From: Sphingomonas insulae
Lineage (GTDB): Bacteria; Pseudomonadota; Alphaproteobacteria; Sphingomonadales; Sphingomonadaceae
Assembly: GCF_010450875.1 (NCBI RefSeq)
Contig: NZ_CP048422.1
Location: 2,639,001-2,703,000, forward strand
Direction of reading: 5' to 3'
Length of the DNA: 64,000 nucleotides
In this document: piece by piece, positions 32,415-41,619 of the stretch
Layout: the number at the start of each line of letters is the position of its first letter
Position numbering within the stretch: position 1 is the first letter of the stretch
Notes under the pieces: generated by a model
The model's input: only the letters and a program-made list of their open reading frames with translations
The model's database searches: none
Told to the model about the DNA's origin: nothing
Translations under genes and position numbers: made by a program

Positions 32415-34097
32415 CTATCGTGCCGCTTTCGCCAACTCCTCCTCGACCAGCTCCTTCTTCGAAAGCTTGCCGATCAGCGTCTTGGGCAGAGTGTCGCGGA
32501 TTTCGACCTCCCGGGGAAGCTCGATCTTGCTGATCTTGTCGCGCAGGAAATCGCGCAATTCGCTCGGCGTCGCCGCTCCCGGCGGGTCGAGCACCACGAA
32601 CGCCTTGGGCGCCTGGCCGCGGTGCGCATCGGGCACGCCGATCACCACCGCCTCGATCACCGCGGGATGTTCGTACAGCGCTTCCTCGATCACGCGTGGA
32701 TAGACGTTGTAGCCGCCGCACAGGATCATGTCCTTGATCCGGTCGACGATGAACAGATAGCCGTCCAAATCGAGGTAGCCGACGTCGCCGGTGCGCAGCG
32801 CCCCGTCGGCGAACACCGCCTCGGTCGCCGCCGGATTGTGCCAATATCCCGCCATCACCTGCGGACCGCGCGCACAGACCTCGCCCTTCTCGCCTGCCGC
32901 GACGATCCGCGCCGGGTCCTCGCGATCGCGGATCTCGATCGTGGTGCCGGGGAACGGCAGGCCTGCGGAGCCTTCCTTGTTGAGCCCGTCGAACGGGTTG
33001 CAGGTGATGATCGGCGACGCTTCGGACAGGCCATAGCCCTCGACCAGCTTGGCACCGGTGTTCGTCTCGAACGCGTGCCGTACCTCGATCGGCAACGGGG
33101 CGCCGCCGGAAATGCAGACCTTGATCGACGACAGGTCGGGGATCTGGTCGGCCTTGAGATTGGCGAGCGCATTGTAGATGGTCGGGACGGCGGGGAAATA
33201 GGTCGGCCGCGTCCGTTTCATCGTGGCGAGCAATTGCTTCAGCTCGAAGCGGGGCAGCAGGATCATCTCGGCCCCGACCAGCGTGCCGAAAGTCAGCACG
33301 TTGGTGAGCGCGAAGACGTGGAACAGCGGCAGCACGCCGAGCACCCGGTCCTGCTCGGGCGTCTCCCCGCCGACATGGACGAGCATCGCGTCGGTATTGG
33401 CGACGATATTGGCATGGCTGAGCATCGCCGCCTTGGGCACGCCGGTGGTGCCGCCGGTATATTGCAGCACCGCCACCTCGTCGGGCTGGACCGGCACCGG
33501 CGTCGGCGTGCCGTTCCCGGCGATGAGGTCGGCAAAGAACAGATGTTGCGGGGTGCGCGGCGCACGACCGATCTCGGCGCGCTTGACCAGTTTATAGGCG
33601 AACTTCTTGATCGCCGGCAGCACGTCGGCGATCGGGCAGCTGATGACGTGGCGGATGCCCGTTTCGCCCGCGACCTTCAGCACGCGCGCCTGGATCTCGG
33701 CAACGTCGGGCGTGACGATGATCTCCGCACCCGAATCCTCGATCAGGTGGGTCAGCTCACGCTCGACGTAGAGGGGGTTGACGTTGACGACCACGCCGCC
33801 CGCCTTCAGCGTCGCGAAGAACAGGATGGGGTAATAGGGGGTGTTGGGCAGGCACAAGGCGACGCGCGTGCCCTTGACCACGCCGAGCCGCTGCAACCCC
33901 GCCGCCGCGCGATCCACGGCCGCGCCGAGCTCTGCCCAGGTGGTGATCCGCCCCATGAAGTCGACCGCGGGACGCTGTGGGAACCGCGCTACCGACCGGT
34001 CGAGCATCGCGCCCAGCAGGCGGGGCTGGCTGACGAGCGGCACGCCCTGCTTGATCGCCAGCGGTGCGCCCGCTTCGATAGTTGCGGTGTCGCTCAT
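32415..34097 (-). CDS. fadD: Long-chain fatty-acid-CoA ligase
   Basis: FadD activates fatty acids to acyl-CoA with ATP, coupled to uptake. The 560-aa protein has the AMP-binding loop YTGGTTGVPKAAMLSH, the VEGYGLSEASP motif, the fatty-acyl-CoA-synthetase signature around GALRTGDVGYLDLDGYLFIVDR and the catalytic lysine in LPKTLIGKLSKKEL. It is divergent from fadA with a 120-base shared promoter region and is followed by a MerR gene. Confidence 0.94.
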   Translation of the reverse strand: MSDTATIEAGAPLAIKQGVPLVSQPRLLGAMLDRSVARFPQRPAVDFMGRITTWAELGAAVDRAAAGLQRLGVVKGTRVALCLPNTPYYPILFFATLKAGGVVVNVNPLYVERELTHLIEDSGAEIIVTPDVAEIQARVLKVAGETGIRHVISCPIADVLPAIKKFAYKLVKRAEIGRAPRTPQHLFFADLIAGNGTPTPVPVQPDEVAVLQYTGGTTGVPKAAMLSHANIVANTDAMLVHVGGETPEQDRVLGVLPLFHVFALTNVLTFGTLVGAEMILLPRFELKQLLATMKRTRPTYFPAVPTIYNALANLKADQIPDLSSIKVCISGGAPLPIEVRHAFETNTGAKLVEGYGLSEASPIITCNPFDGLNKEGSAGLPFPGTTIEIRDREDPARIVAAGEKGEVCARGPQVMAGYWHNPAATEAVFADGALRTGDVGYLDLDGYLFIVDRIKDMILCGGYNVYPRVIEEALYEHPAVIEAVVIGVPDAHRGQAPKAFVVLDPPGAATPSELRDFLRDKISKIELPREVEIRDTLPKTLIGKLSKKELVEEELAKAAR

Positions 34098-34147
34098 CGG
34101 TCCATCCTCTCATCTGCATCATCGAGCATATTGTCGGCTCGCACCAC

Positions 34148-34179
34148 TTGACGTAAAGGGAAGGTATCGCACCTATACG
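34148..34179 (+). promoter_or_regulatory. Putative MerR-type promoter of the fadA-fadN operon
   Basis: TTGACG at 34148 and TATACG at 34174 are separated by 20 bases, longer than the usual 17. The spacer contains the dyad AGGT-ATCGC-ACCT. Long spacers with a dyad are the hallmark of MerR-activated promoters. The assignment is inferred, not demonstrated. Confidence 0.4.
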
Positions 34180-34217
34180 GTATCCCGCAAGCGCGGATGC
34201 TCACGAGAGAGGATTTC

Positions 34218-35354
34218 ATGACCAACGTCGTCATCGCCGGTTACGCGCGCTCGCCGTTCCACCTCGCCGGCAAGGGCGCGCTCGCCCGTGTCCGCCCCGA
34301 TGATCTCGCCGCGCAGACGATCCGCGGGCTGATCGAGAAGACCGGCGTCGATGCCGCCGCGATCGAGGACATCATCCTCGGCTGTGCGTTTCCCGAAGGC
34401 GAACAGGGCCTCAACGTCGCGCGGCTGATCGGCCTGCTCGCCGACCTGCCGCTGTCGGTCGGTGGCATGACGGTGAACCGGTTCTGTGGATCGTCGATGA
34501 GCGCGATCCACATCGCGATGGGCCAGATCCAGATCGGCGCGGGCGAGGCGTTCATCTGCGCCGGCCTCGAATCGATGAGCCGCATCCCGATGGGCGGCTA
34601 CAACCCCCTGCCCAATCCGGCGCTGGCGAAGGCGAATCCCGGCGCATACATGGGGATGGGCGACACGGCAGAGAACGTCGCGACGAAATACCAGATCACG
34701 CGCGGCGAACAGGACGCGTTTGCGGTGAAAAGCCAGCACAAGGCGGCTGCGGCGCGCGTCGACGGGCGGCTGAGCGATGAGATCGTGCCGATCACGACCA
34801 AGGCCGGCACAGTGAGCGAGGACGGCACGATCCGCCCCGACACGACGGTCGAGGCGCTTGGCAACCTGAAGCCCGCATTCAGCCAGGACGGATCGGTGAC
34901 CGCCGGCACGTCCTCGCCGCTGACCGATGGCGCATCGGCGGTACTGGTGACGTCGGAGGAGTTCGCGAAGCGGCATGGCCTGAAGATCCTCGCCCGCATC
35001 GTCGCGGTCGGCATATCGGGCATCGAGCCGGAGACGATGGGCCTCGGCCCGATCAGCGCATCGCAAAAGGCGCTGGCCCGTGCCGGCGTCTCGGTCGGCG
35101 ACCTCGACGTGGTCGAGATCAACGAGGCGTTCGCGAGCCAGGCGATCGCCTGCATCCGCGACCTCGGCCTGAAGGAGGAGACGATCAACAAGGACGGCGG
35201 CGCGATCGCGATCGGCCATCCGCTCGGCGCGACCGGCGCGCGGATCGTCGGCAAGGCCGCCGCGCTCCTCGAACGCGAGGGCGGGCGCTATGCGCTGGCG
35301 ACCCAGTGCATCGGCGGCGGCCAGGGCATCGCCACGGTGCTGGAGCGCGCATAA
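34218..35354 (+). CDS. fadA: Acetyl-CoA acyltransferase (3-ketoacyl-CoA thiolase)
   Basis: This thiolase cleaves 3-ketoacyl-CoA at the end of each beta-oxidation cycle. ATG 34218 has AGAGAGGA five bases upstream; the product is 378 aa. The acyl-accepting cysteine is in NRFCGSSMSAIH (Cys90), with NEAFASQA, the histidine in GGAIAIGHPLGATGAR and the second cysteine in CIGGGQG. Its TAA stop overlaps the fadN ATG (TAATG), so the two are coupled. Confidence 0.95.
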   Translation: MTNVVIAGYARSPFHLAGKGALARVRPDDLAAQTIRGLIEKTGVDAAAIEDIILGCAFPEGEQGLNVARLIGLLADLPLSVGGMTVNRFCGSSMSAIHIAMGQIQIGAGEAFICAGLESMSRIPMGGYNPLPNPALAKANPGAYMGMGDTAENVATKYQITRGEQDAFAVKSQHKAAAARVDGRLSDEIVPITTKAGTVSEDGTIRPDTTVEALGNLKPAFSQDGSVTAGTSSPLTDGASAVLVTSEEFAKRHGLKILARIVAVGISGIEPETMGLGPISASQKALARAGVSVGDLDVVEINEAFASQAIACIRDLGLKEETINKDGGAIAIGHPLGATGARIVGKAAALLEREGGRYALATQCIGGGQGIATVLERA

Positions 35355-37672
35355 TGGCTGAACCCATCAAAAAGGTGTGCGTAATCGGCGCTGGCGTCAT
35401 GGGCGCCGGCATCGCGGCACAGGTCGCCAACGCCGGTATCCCGGTGCTGTTGCTCGATATCGTGCCGCGTGAGGGTGACGATCGTGACGCCGTCGCCAAG
35501 GGTGCTGTCGCGAAGATGCTCAAGACGGACCCTGCGCCGTTCATGTCGAAGGGTGCGGCAAAGCTGGTCGAGACGGGCAATATCGACGACCATCTCGACC
35601 GCGTTGCCGAATGCGACTGGATCGTCGAGGCGATCGTCGAGCGACTCGATATCAAGCAGGCGCTGTACGCAAAGCTGGAGGAACTGAAGCGCCCCGGTAC
35701 GGCGGTGTCGTCGAACACCTCGACGATCCCCCTGGGCAACCTCGTCGAGGGGCGGTCGGACCAGTTCAAGGCCGACTTCCTCATCACCCATTTCTTCAAT
35801 CCGCCACGCTACATGCGGCTGATCGAGATCGTCCGCGGTGAGGCCACCGACGTTGCCGTTGCGGAAAAGGTCGAGGATTTCATCGACCGCTTCATGGGCA
35901 AGCGGATCGTCCGTGCCAAGGATACGCCGGGCTTCATCGCCAACCGCATCGGCACCTATTGGCTCGCCGTCGCTATCAACGCGGCGATGGATCAGGGCCT
36001 CACGATCGAGGAAGCCGACCAGATCGGCGGCCGGCCGATGGGCGTGCCGAAGACCGGCATATTCGGCCTCGTCGACCTCGTCGGTGTCGACCTCATGCCG
36101 CTGCTGTCGAAAAGCCTGTCGTCGACGCTGCCGCAGGGCGATCCCTATTTCGACACCGTCCGGCCGATGCCGCTGGTCGACAGGATGATCGCGGATAGCT
36201 TCACCGGTCGCAAGGGCAAGGGCGGCTTCTACCGCTTCGACAAGGCGACCAGGACAAAGCTCGCGCTCGACCTTGCCACCGGCGACTATCGCGAGGGCAT
36301 CAAGCCCGCCGCGCTGCCGCCCAAGGCGGAGAAAGACCTCGCCGCGCTGATCGCGACACCGGGCAAGGTCGGCGATTATGCGTGGGAAATCCTCGGCAAG
36401 ACGTTGAGCTATGCCGCGATGCTGGTCGGCGAGGCCGCCGACGACGTGGTCGCCATCGATGACGCGATGAAGCTCGGCTACAATTGGAAGTTCGGGCCCT
36501 TCGAACTGATCGACCGGATCGGCGCGGCCACCTTCGCTGCACGCGTGCGTGACGAAGGGCGCAGCGTACCCGCCATCCTGGACACCGTCGGTGACCGCAC
36601 ATTCTATCGCGTGGTCGAGGGCAAGCGCCAATTCCTGACGCTGGCCGGCGAATATCGGGACGTGGTGCGTAGCGAAGGCGTCCTGCTGCTGGAGGACATC
36701 AAGCTCGCGTCCGAACCGCTGCTCAAAAATGGCTCTGCCGCGCTATGGGACGTCGGCGACGGTGTCGCCGCGCTCGAATTCACCACCAAGATGAACGCTC
36801 TCGACGGCGAGATCATGGGCCTGATCCAGCAGGCAATCCCGCTGGTGCAGGATCGGTTCAAGGCGTTGGTGATCTATAACGAGGGGTCGAACTTCTCGGC
36901 TGGCGCCAACCTCGGCATGGCGATGTTCGCCGTCGCGGCGGGCATGTGGGGCGAGATCGAAAAGCTGATCGCCGGCGGCCAACAGGCGCTGAAAGCGCTG
37001 AAGTACGCACCTTTCCCCGTCGTTTCCGCGCCCGCCGGGATGGCGCTGGGCGGTGGCTGCGAGGTGCTGCTGCACTCCGACGCAGTGCAGGCCCATGCCG
37101 AAAGCTACATCGGCCTCGTCGAATGCGGCGTCGGCCTGCTTCCCGGCTGGGGCGGCAATGGCGAGATGCTCGATCGGCTTGCCAGGGCGCCGATGATGCC
37201 ACGCGGGCCGATGCCCGCCGTTGCGAAGGCGTTCGAAACGATCTCGACCGCGCAGGTGTCGAAGTCGGCGGCGCTGGCGAAGGAGATGATGTTCCTTCGC
37301 CCGGCGGACGGCATCACGATGAATCGCGACCGGTTGCTGGCGGATGCCAAGGCAAAGGCGCTGTCGCTGGTCGATGGCTATGTCGTGCCGGAAAAGCCGA
37401 CCTTCCGCCTGCCCGGCGAAAGCGGACGGGTCGGCATCGCCGGCGTCGTCGACGGCTTCCGCAAGAAGGGGGTAGCGACCGAATATGACGCCGTCGTCTC
37501 CGCCCGGCTGGCCAATGTCCTCACCGGCGGCGAAGCCGATCTGGTCGACGTCGTGCAGGAAGACGACCTGCTCGCGCTGGAACGCGCAGCATTCATGGAC
37601 GCGGTCCGCGATCCGCGCACCCAGGCTCGGGTGCAGCAGATGCTGACCACGGGCAAGCCGCTGCGCAACTGA
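35354..37672 (+). CDS. fadN: 3-hydroxyacyl-CoA dehydrogenase / enoyl-CoA hydratase fusion (FadN type)
   Basis: A 772-aa bifunctional beta-oxidation enzyme. The order is dehydrogenase first and hydratase last, the reverse of E. coli FadB, so it is of the FadN/YusL type. The NAD fold is VIGAGVMGAGIA (residues 10-21), and the hydroxyacyl-CoA dehydrogenase signature runs through FFNPPRYMRLIEIV. The crotonase part includes NFSAGANLG and PVVSAPAGMALGGGCEV. Its two oxyanion-hole regions are visible. A strong hairpin 47 bases after the stop ends the operon. Confidence 0.93.
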   Translation: MAEPIKKVCVIGAGVMGAGIAAQVANAGIPVLLLDIVPREGDDRDAVAKGAVAKMLKTDPAPFMSKGAAKLVETGNIDDHLDRVAECDWIVEAIVERLDIKQALYAKLEELKRPGTAVSSNTSTIPLGNLVEGRSDQFKADFLITHFFNPPRYMRLIEIVRGEATDVAVAEKVEDFIDRFMGKRIVRAKDTPGFIANRIGTYWLAVAINAAMDQGLTIEEADQIGGRPMGVPKTGIFGLVDLVGVDLMPLLSKSLSSTLPQGDPYFDTVRPMPLVDRMIADSFTGRKGKGGFYRFDKATRTKLALDLATGDYREGIKPAALPPKAEKDLAALIATPGKVGDYAWEILGKTLSYAAMLVGEAADDVVAIDDAMKLGYNWKFGPFELIDRIGAATFAARVRDEGRSVPAILDTVGDRTFYRVVEGKRQFLTLAGEYRDVVRSEGVLLLEDIKLASEPLLKNGSAALWDVGDGVAALEFTTKMNALDGEIMGLIQQAIPLVQDRFKALVIYNEGSNFSAGANLGMAMFAVAAGMWGEIEKLIAGGQQALKALKYAPFPVVSAPAGMALGGGCEVLLHSDAVQAHAESYIGLVECGVGLLPGWGGNGEMLDRLARAPMMPRGPMPAVAKAFETISTAQVSKSAALAKEMMFLRPADGITMNRDRLLADAKAKALSLVDGYVVPEKPTFRLPGESGRVGIAGVVDGFRKKGVATEYDAVVSARLANVLTGGEADLVDVVQEDDLLALERAAFMDAVRDPRTQARVQQMLTTGKPLRN

Positions 37673-37719
37673 GCGGTCGCAGCGTCCAAGTCCTGTTCTC
37701 CGGCAAATGCCCGGGTCCC

Positions 37720-37760
37720 TGGCGGGATGGTACGGCTAGCTTGCCGTAGCCATCCCGCCA
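37720..37760 (+). terminator. Hairpin terminator after fadN
   Basis: Arms TGGCGGGATGG and CCATCCCGCCA (11 bp) extend inwards through TACGGC/GCCGTA with one bulged G, giving about 17 paired bases around a six-base loop. There is no long T tract. Confidence 0.75.
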
Positions 37761-37937
37761 CCGATCAGGCATGCGCCGGTAACGGGGTTTGGACGGGCGA
37801 TACGCCAGCAGATGCGCAGACATCGCGGAAATCGCATAGGGATGGCACTCGACCGCATGCCCGAACGTTGCGCGTGTATATCCCTATCCGCAAGCTTCCG
37901 CTTGACACATGCCCCAAGAAGCCTAGGCGGGCCGCCA

Positions 37938-37955
37938 ACTGCCGTATACGGCAGT
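37938..37955. promoter_or_regulatory. Perfect 18-bp palindrome, operator-like
   Basis: ACTGCCGTATACGGCAGT reads the same on both strands. It lies 145 bases ahead of the DUF2147-fadL pair. Size and symmetry suit a TetR- or GntR-type dimer, but no regulator can be assigned. Confidence 0.4.
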
Positions 37956-38099
37956 GGACTCGCCATTAGGTTACCGTTCATCTTGGCACGGTAATGTGAG
38001 GCGAAATCCAGTGCGACCGTACAGATACGGCGTGAAGCTCACACGGCTTGATCGGTCCCCGCGGCTGTTAGCGGGCGCCATGGAGAGGAGATTACCGCA

Positions 38100-38510
38100 A
38101 TGTCCCTGCTGTTGCTCGGCGCCCTGCTTGCCGCCGCCCCGGCCCCTGCTGCCGACATCGCCGTCGGTCGCTGGAAGACCGAGACCAAGAACGGCATCGT
38201 CGAAATCCAGCGCTGTGGGCCGTCGATCTGCGGTCGCCTCGTCTCCTCCGACCTCCTGCGCCAGCGTCCCGACCTGAAGGACGCCAACAACCAGAACGCC
38301 GCACAGCGCGGTCGGCCGTTGAAGGGCCTCATGCTCATCAGCGGTTTCACCGTCGATGGCGACGCCTGGGCCGGTGGCCAGATCTACAACCCCGACGACG
38401 GCAAGACCTACAAGGCGAAGGTGACGCCGGTCGACGCCAACACCCTGAAGGTGCGCGGCTGCGTCTTCGTTCCGCTCTGCAAGACGCAGACCTGGACGCG
38501 CGTTCGCTAA
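38100..38510 (+). CDS. DUF2147 family secreted protein
   Basis: A 136-aa protein with a signal peptide ([19 protein letters not shown], cleavage after Ala-Ala) and a single DUF2147 domain: GRWKTETKNGIVEIQRC, CGRLV, GGQIYNPDDGKTYKAK and LKVRGCVFVPLCKTQTWTR. The fold is a lipocalin-like small barrel and its function is not established. AGAGGAG precedes the ATG. It lies 43 bases ahead of fadL, suggesting a joint role in envelope lipid handling (inference). Confidence 0.87.
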   Translation: MSLLLLGALLAAAPAPAADIAVGRWKTETKNGIVEIQRCGPSICGRLVSSDLLRQRPDLKDANNQNAAQRGRPLKGLMLISGFTVDGDAWAGGQIYNPDDGKTYKAKVTPVDANTLKVRGCVFVPLCKTQTWTRVR

Positions 38511-38553
38511 TCCTCGTCAGACCCTCTACCAGTAAGCTTTAGGAAGACCCTCT

Positions 38554-39852
38554 ATGTCCCTGCGTTTCAAGGCTCCCCTGCTCGCGTCGGCGATCATCGG
38601 CTCGTTCGGTTTCGCCACGGTCGCCCACGCCCAGGCATTCTACCTTCAGGAACAGTCGGCGCGTGGCGCCGGCCGCGCCTTTTCAGGTGAGGTCGCCGAT
38701 ACCGGCCCGCAGTCGCTGTGGTGGAATCCCGCCGCGATCGCAGGCATGGAGCGTGGCGAGGCCGCGATCAACGCGTCTGCGATCCTGCCGAAGGGCAAGG
38801 TCGTCAACAATGGCACGGTGATCCGTCGTCCGGGCGGCCAGTTCGCGCCGGTGGGTGGCGACCAGCTCGCCAAGAATCCGATCGACAACGGCATCCTGCC
38901 CTCGGGCGCGATCGCGATGCCGTTCGGCCCGGTCGCGATCGGCCTCGCCGTGACGTCGCCCTACAGCTTCACCACCGATTACGACACGACCAGCTGGACC
39001 CGCTACAGCGCGACCCGCACCAAGTTGCAGACGATCGATATCCAGCCGTCGATCGCGATCGCGCTGACCGACTGGCTGCGCGTCGGCGGCGGTGCCAACG
39101 TCGAGCACGTCTACGCCAGCCTCGCCAACGCTCTGCCCAACCTGTCGGCGGCGCTGCCGGACGGCCGCCAGCGGCTTGAGGGGGACGGCTGGGATCTCGG
39201 CTGGACCGCCGGCATGCAGATGCACAACGACTGGGCGACCGTCGGTGTCAGCTACAAGTCGCGCATCGAGCACACGCTGAAGGGCGACCTGCTGGTCGAC
39301 GGCCTGCAGGGTCCGCTCGCAGCGCAGAACCGCACGCTCAGCGATATCGAGGCGAGCTTCTACACGCCTGCGCAGGTCATCGTCGGCGCCCGCATCCGCG
39401 CCACCCCGGCGCTGACGCTCAACGGCCAGGCCGTTCGCTACAATTGGAGCAAATTCGACGCCATTCGCCTCGGCGCGCCGCTCAACCAGTCCCTCCCCGA
39501 AAACTACCGCGACAGCTACAGCCTCGCCGGTGGCCTAGATTACGCGGTATCGCCGCAGCTTACGCTGCGCGCGGGCGTCCAGCACGCCACCACGCCGACG
39601 CAGAACGGCCTGCGCGATGCGCGCGTGCCGGATGCGAACCGCTGGAACTACGGTGCCGGCGGCACTTTCCAGCTGACGCCGAAGATCGGCATCGATCTCG
39701 CGGCGAATTACGTCGACTTTAAGGACACGACGATCGACCGGGTGACGGCCGCCTACGCCGGCAGCCAGGTGCAGACGCCGGTCGTCACCAACGGCTTCCT
39801 GCGCGATGCCAGCGCCGTGGTGATCTCCGCCGGCGCCCATATCGGCTTCTGA
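38554..39852 (+). CDS. fadL: Outer membrane long-chain fatty acid transporter (OmpP1/FadL family)
   Basis: FadL carries hydrophobic compounds such as long-chain fatty acids across the outer membrane. The 432-aa protein has a signal peptide ending VAHAQA and the family N-terminal plug region AFYLQEQSARGAGRAFSG, with SLWWNPAAIAGM just after it. Alternating beta strands end in the phenylalanine of AGAHIGF, as expected for BAM-assembled barrels. It is close to the fad genes and so likely supplies fatty acids to FadD. A hairpin follows 11 bases after the stop. Confidence 0.93.
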   Translation: MSLRFKAPLLASAIIGSFGFATVAHAQAFYLQEQSARGAGRAFSGEVADTGPQSLWWNPAAIAGMERGEAAINASAILPKGKVVNNGTVIRRPGGQFAPVGGDQLAKNPIDNGILPSGAIAMPFGPVAIGLAVTSPYSFTTDYDTTSWTRYSATRTKLQTIDIQPSIAIALTDWLRVGGGANVEHVYASLANALPNLSAALPDGRQRLEGDGWDLGWTAGMQMHNDWATVGVSYKSRIEHTLKGDLLVDGLQGPLAAQNRTLSDIEASFYTPAQVIVGARIRATPALTLNGQAVRYNWSKFDAIRLGAPLNQSLPENYRDSYSLAGGLDYAVSPQLTLRAGVQHATTPTQNGLRDARVPDANRWNYGAGGTFQLTPKIGIDLAANYVDFKDTTIDRVTAAYAGSQVQTPVVTNGFLRDASAVVISAGAHIGF

Positions 39853-39863
39853 TCATAGGAAAT

Positions 39864-39895
39864 CCGGGTTCCGCACTACGATGGGTGGAACCCGG
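39864..39895 (+). terminator. Hairpin terminator after fadL
   Basis: Nine-bp arms CCGGGTTCC (39864-39872) and GGAACCCGG (39887-39895) enclose a 14-base loop shortly after the fadL stop. Confidence 0.7.
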
Positions 39896-39912
39896 ACCTA
39901 TCGTCTTGCGTA

Positions 39913-40002
39913 CATCCAACGAGCGTTTGCTCTGGATGGACAGGCCGCGTTAGTGCACCTCTGGAGCCAGTGAACGCCGTGGTCCCCGATCGCGGCGTTT
40001 TT
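39913..40002 (+). ncRNA. Candidate structured leader or small RNA upstream of paoA
   Basis: A stem CATCCA-GAGC/GCTC-TGGATG (39913-39938) with a GTTT loop is followed by about 34 bases and then a terminator-like stem AACGCCG/CGGCGTT (39973-39999) with a T tract, ending 22 bases before the paoA ATG. This could be a small RNA or an attenuated mRNA leader. No known family is recognised. Confidence 0.4.
39973..40002 (+). terminator. Intrinsic terminator or attenuator ahead of paoA
   Basis: Arms AACGCCG and CGGCGTT enclose 13 bases and run into five T. It sits just before the molybdoenzyme operon, so transcripts reaching paoA from upstream must pass it. Confidence 0.6.
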
Positions 40003-40024
40003 CCACGATATCAGGGGGCCTTTC

Positions 40025-40660
40025 ATGAGCCAGAGTGAATTCCAACCGTCTCGCCGTAGCGTGATCGCCGGCGGGACAGTCGGCGCCGCTGCGGCGGCGT
40101 TGCCGGCCGAGGCCGCGCCGTTGCCGTTGCAGGAGCGTGCTGCACCGCCGACCATGCCGGTGACGTTAAAGGTCAACGGCCGGACCAATCGTGTCGATCT
40201 CGACACCCGCACCACCCTGCTCGACGCCCTGCGTGAACATTGGAAGCTGACCGGAACCAAGAAGGGTTGTGATCATGGCCAGTGCGGGGCCTGCACGGTG
40301 CTGGTCGACGGCCGGCGCATCAATTCCTGTCTGACGCTGGCGGTGATGCATGACGGCGACGAGATCACGACGATCGAAGGCCTCGGCAAGCCCGACGACC
40401 TGCATCCAATGCAGGCCGCTTTCATCAAGCATGACGGCTATCAATGCGGTTATTGCACGCCCGGCCAGATTTGTTCGGCGGTGGCGGTGCTTGACGAGAT
40501 CAAGCGTGGCGTTCCCAGCCACGTCCAGTCCGACATCACCGGCGCCGCACCGTTGACCGCAACGGAAATGCGCGAACGGATGAGCGGCAACATCTGCCGC
40601 TGCGGCGCTTATTCGAACATCATCGAGGCGATGAGCGACGTCGCGGGGGTAAAAGCATGA
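40025..40660 (+). CDS. paoA: Aldehyde oxidoreductase [2Fe-2S] subunit, Tat-exported (PaoA/YagT type)
   Basis: The 211-aa iron-sulfur subunit of a periplasmic molybdenum aldehyde oxidoreductase. An N-terminal twin-arginine signal (SRRSVIAGG, Arg10-Arg11, then an Ala-rich stretch) shows Tat export of the assembled complex. The plant-type cluster ligands are in [16 protein letters not shown] with CLTLA. The second cluster ligands are in CGYCTPGQI and GNICRCGAY. Its stop overlaps the start of the FAD subunit (ATGA). Confidence 0.93.
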   Translation: MSQSEFQPSRRSVIAGGTVGAAAAALPAEAAPLPLQERAAPPTMPVTLKVNGRTNRVDLDTRTTLLDALREHWKLTGTKKGCDHGQCGACTVLVDGRRINSCLTLAVMHDGDEITTIEGLGKPDDLHPMQAAFIKHDGYQCGYCTPGQICSAVAVLDEIKRGVPSHVQSDITGAAPLTATEMRERMSGNICRCGAYSNIIEAMSDVAGVKA

Positions 40661-41619
40661 AGGCCTTCACCTACGAACGTGCCCAGTCGCCGGCAGCCGC
40701 TGCGGCGGCCGTCGCGGCCAAGCCGGGTGCGAAGTTCATCGCCGGCGGAACCAATCTTCTGGACCTCATGAAGTTGCAGATCGAGGAGCCGGTGCATCTG
40801 GTCGACGTTAATCGGCTGAAGCTCGACAAGATCGAGCCGACTCCGGATGGTGGCCTGCGGATCGGTGCGCTGGTGCGGAATACCGATCTGGCTGCCGACG
40901 AACGCGTCCGTCGCGATTACGGCGTTCTCACCCGGGCGATTGTCGCCGGGGCCTCGGGCCAGCTCAGGAACAAGGCGACGACCGCAGGCAATCTGCTCCA
41001 GCGGACGCGCTGTCCCTACTTTTACGACACCAACCAGCCCTGCAACAAGCGCAAGCCCGGTTCGGGTTGCGCGGCGATCGGCGGGTATAGTCGGCAGCTC
41101 GGCATCATCGGTACCAGCCAGGATTGCATCGCGACCTATCCGGGCGACATGGCGGTGGCCATGAGGGTGCTCGACGCGACGGTGGAGACGGTGCAGCCGG
41201 ACGGCCAAACCCGTCGTATCCCGATCGCCGATTTCCACCGGCTGTGGGGCGACACCCCCCATATCGACACCAATCTGCGCGCCGGCGAGCTCATCACCGC
41301 GGTGACCCTGCCGAAACCGGTCGGCGGCACGCATATCTATCACAAGGTCCGCGACCGGGCATCCTATGCCTATGCACTGGTATCGGTCGCGGCGATCCTG
41401 CAGCGTGACGGCAGCGGCCATGTTGCGATCGGCGGGATCGCACCCAAGCCGTGGCGGGTCGAAGCGGCGGAGGCGGCGCTGCCGCAAGGGGCCAAGGCGA
41501 CCGCCATGCGGCTGCTCGCCGGTGCCCGCCCGACACAGGACAATGCCTTCAAGGTTCCGCTGGTCGAACGTACGCTCGCCGCGGTGATCGCAGAAGCCAA
41601 GACCGGGAATATCTCATGA
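40657..41619 (+). CDS. paoB: Aldehyde oxidoreductase FAD-binding subunit (PaoB/YagS type)
   Basis: The 320-aa flavin subunit, which passes electrons from the Fe-S clusters to the acceptor. [11 protein letters not shown] forms the FAD-binding loop and the [14 protein letters not shown] segment follows. Four cysteines in RTRCPYF, PCNKR, GSGCAA and [11 protein letters not shown] match the extra [4Fe-4S] cluster that sets the PaoB subfamily apart from xanthine dehydrogenase FAD subunits. It is coupled by 4-base overlaps to the genes on both sides. Confidence 0.93.
   Translation: MKAFTYERAQSPAAAAAAVAAKPGAKFIAGGTNLLDLMKLQIEEPVHLVDVNRLKLDKIEPTPDGGLRIGALVRNTDLAADERVRRDYGVLTRAIVAGASGQLRNKATTAGNLLQRTRCPYFYDTNQPCNKRKPGSGCAAIGGYSRQLGIIGTSQDCIATYPGDMAVAMRVLDATVETVQPDGQTRRIPIADFHRLWGDTPHIDTNLRAGELITAVTLPKPVGGTHIYHKVRDRASYAYALVSVAAILQRDGSGHVAIGGIAPKPWRVEAAEAALPQGAKATAMRLLAGARPTQDNAFKVPLVERTLAAVIAEAKTGNIS

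Larger units (their letters stand above)
37673..38099. other. Intergenic region between fadN and the DUF2147 gene
   Basis: About 427 bases with no credible gene. It holds the fadN terminator at 37720-37760, an 18-bp perfect palindrome at 37938-37955, and a CCGTA-CAGA-TACGG dyad at 38017-38030. AGAGGAG lies just ahead of the 38100 start. Confidence 0.65.

Noticed and set aside
32394..32844. Extended N-terminus of the second MerR gene
   Set aside because: This stretch overlaps fadD on the same strand, with shadow composition. The GTG at 32394 has a good ribosome binding site.
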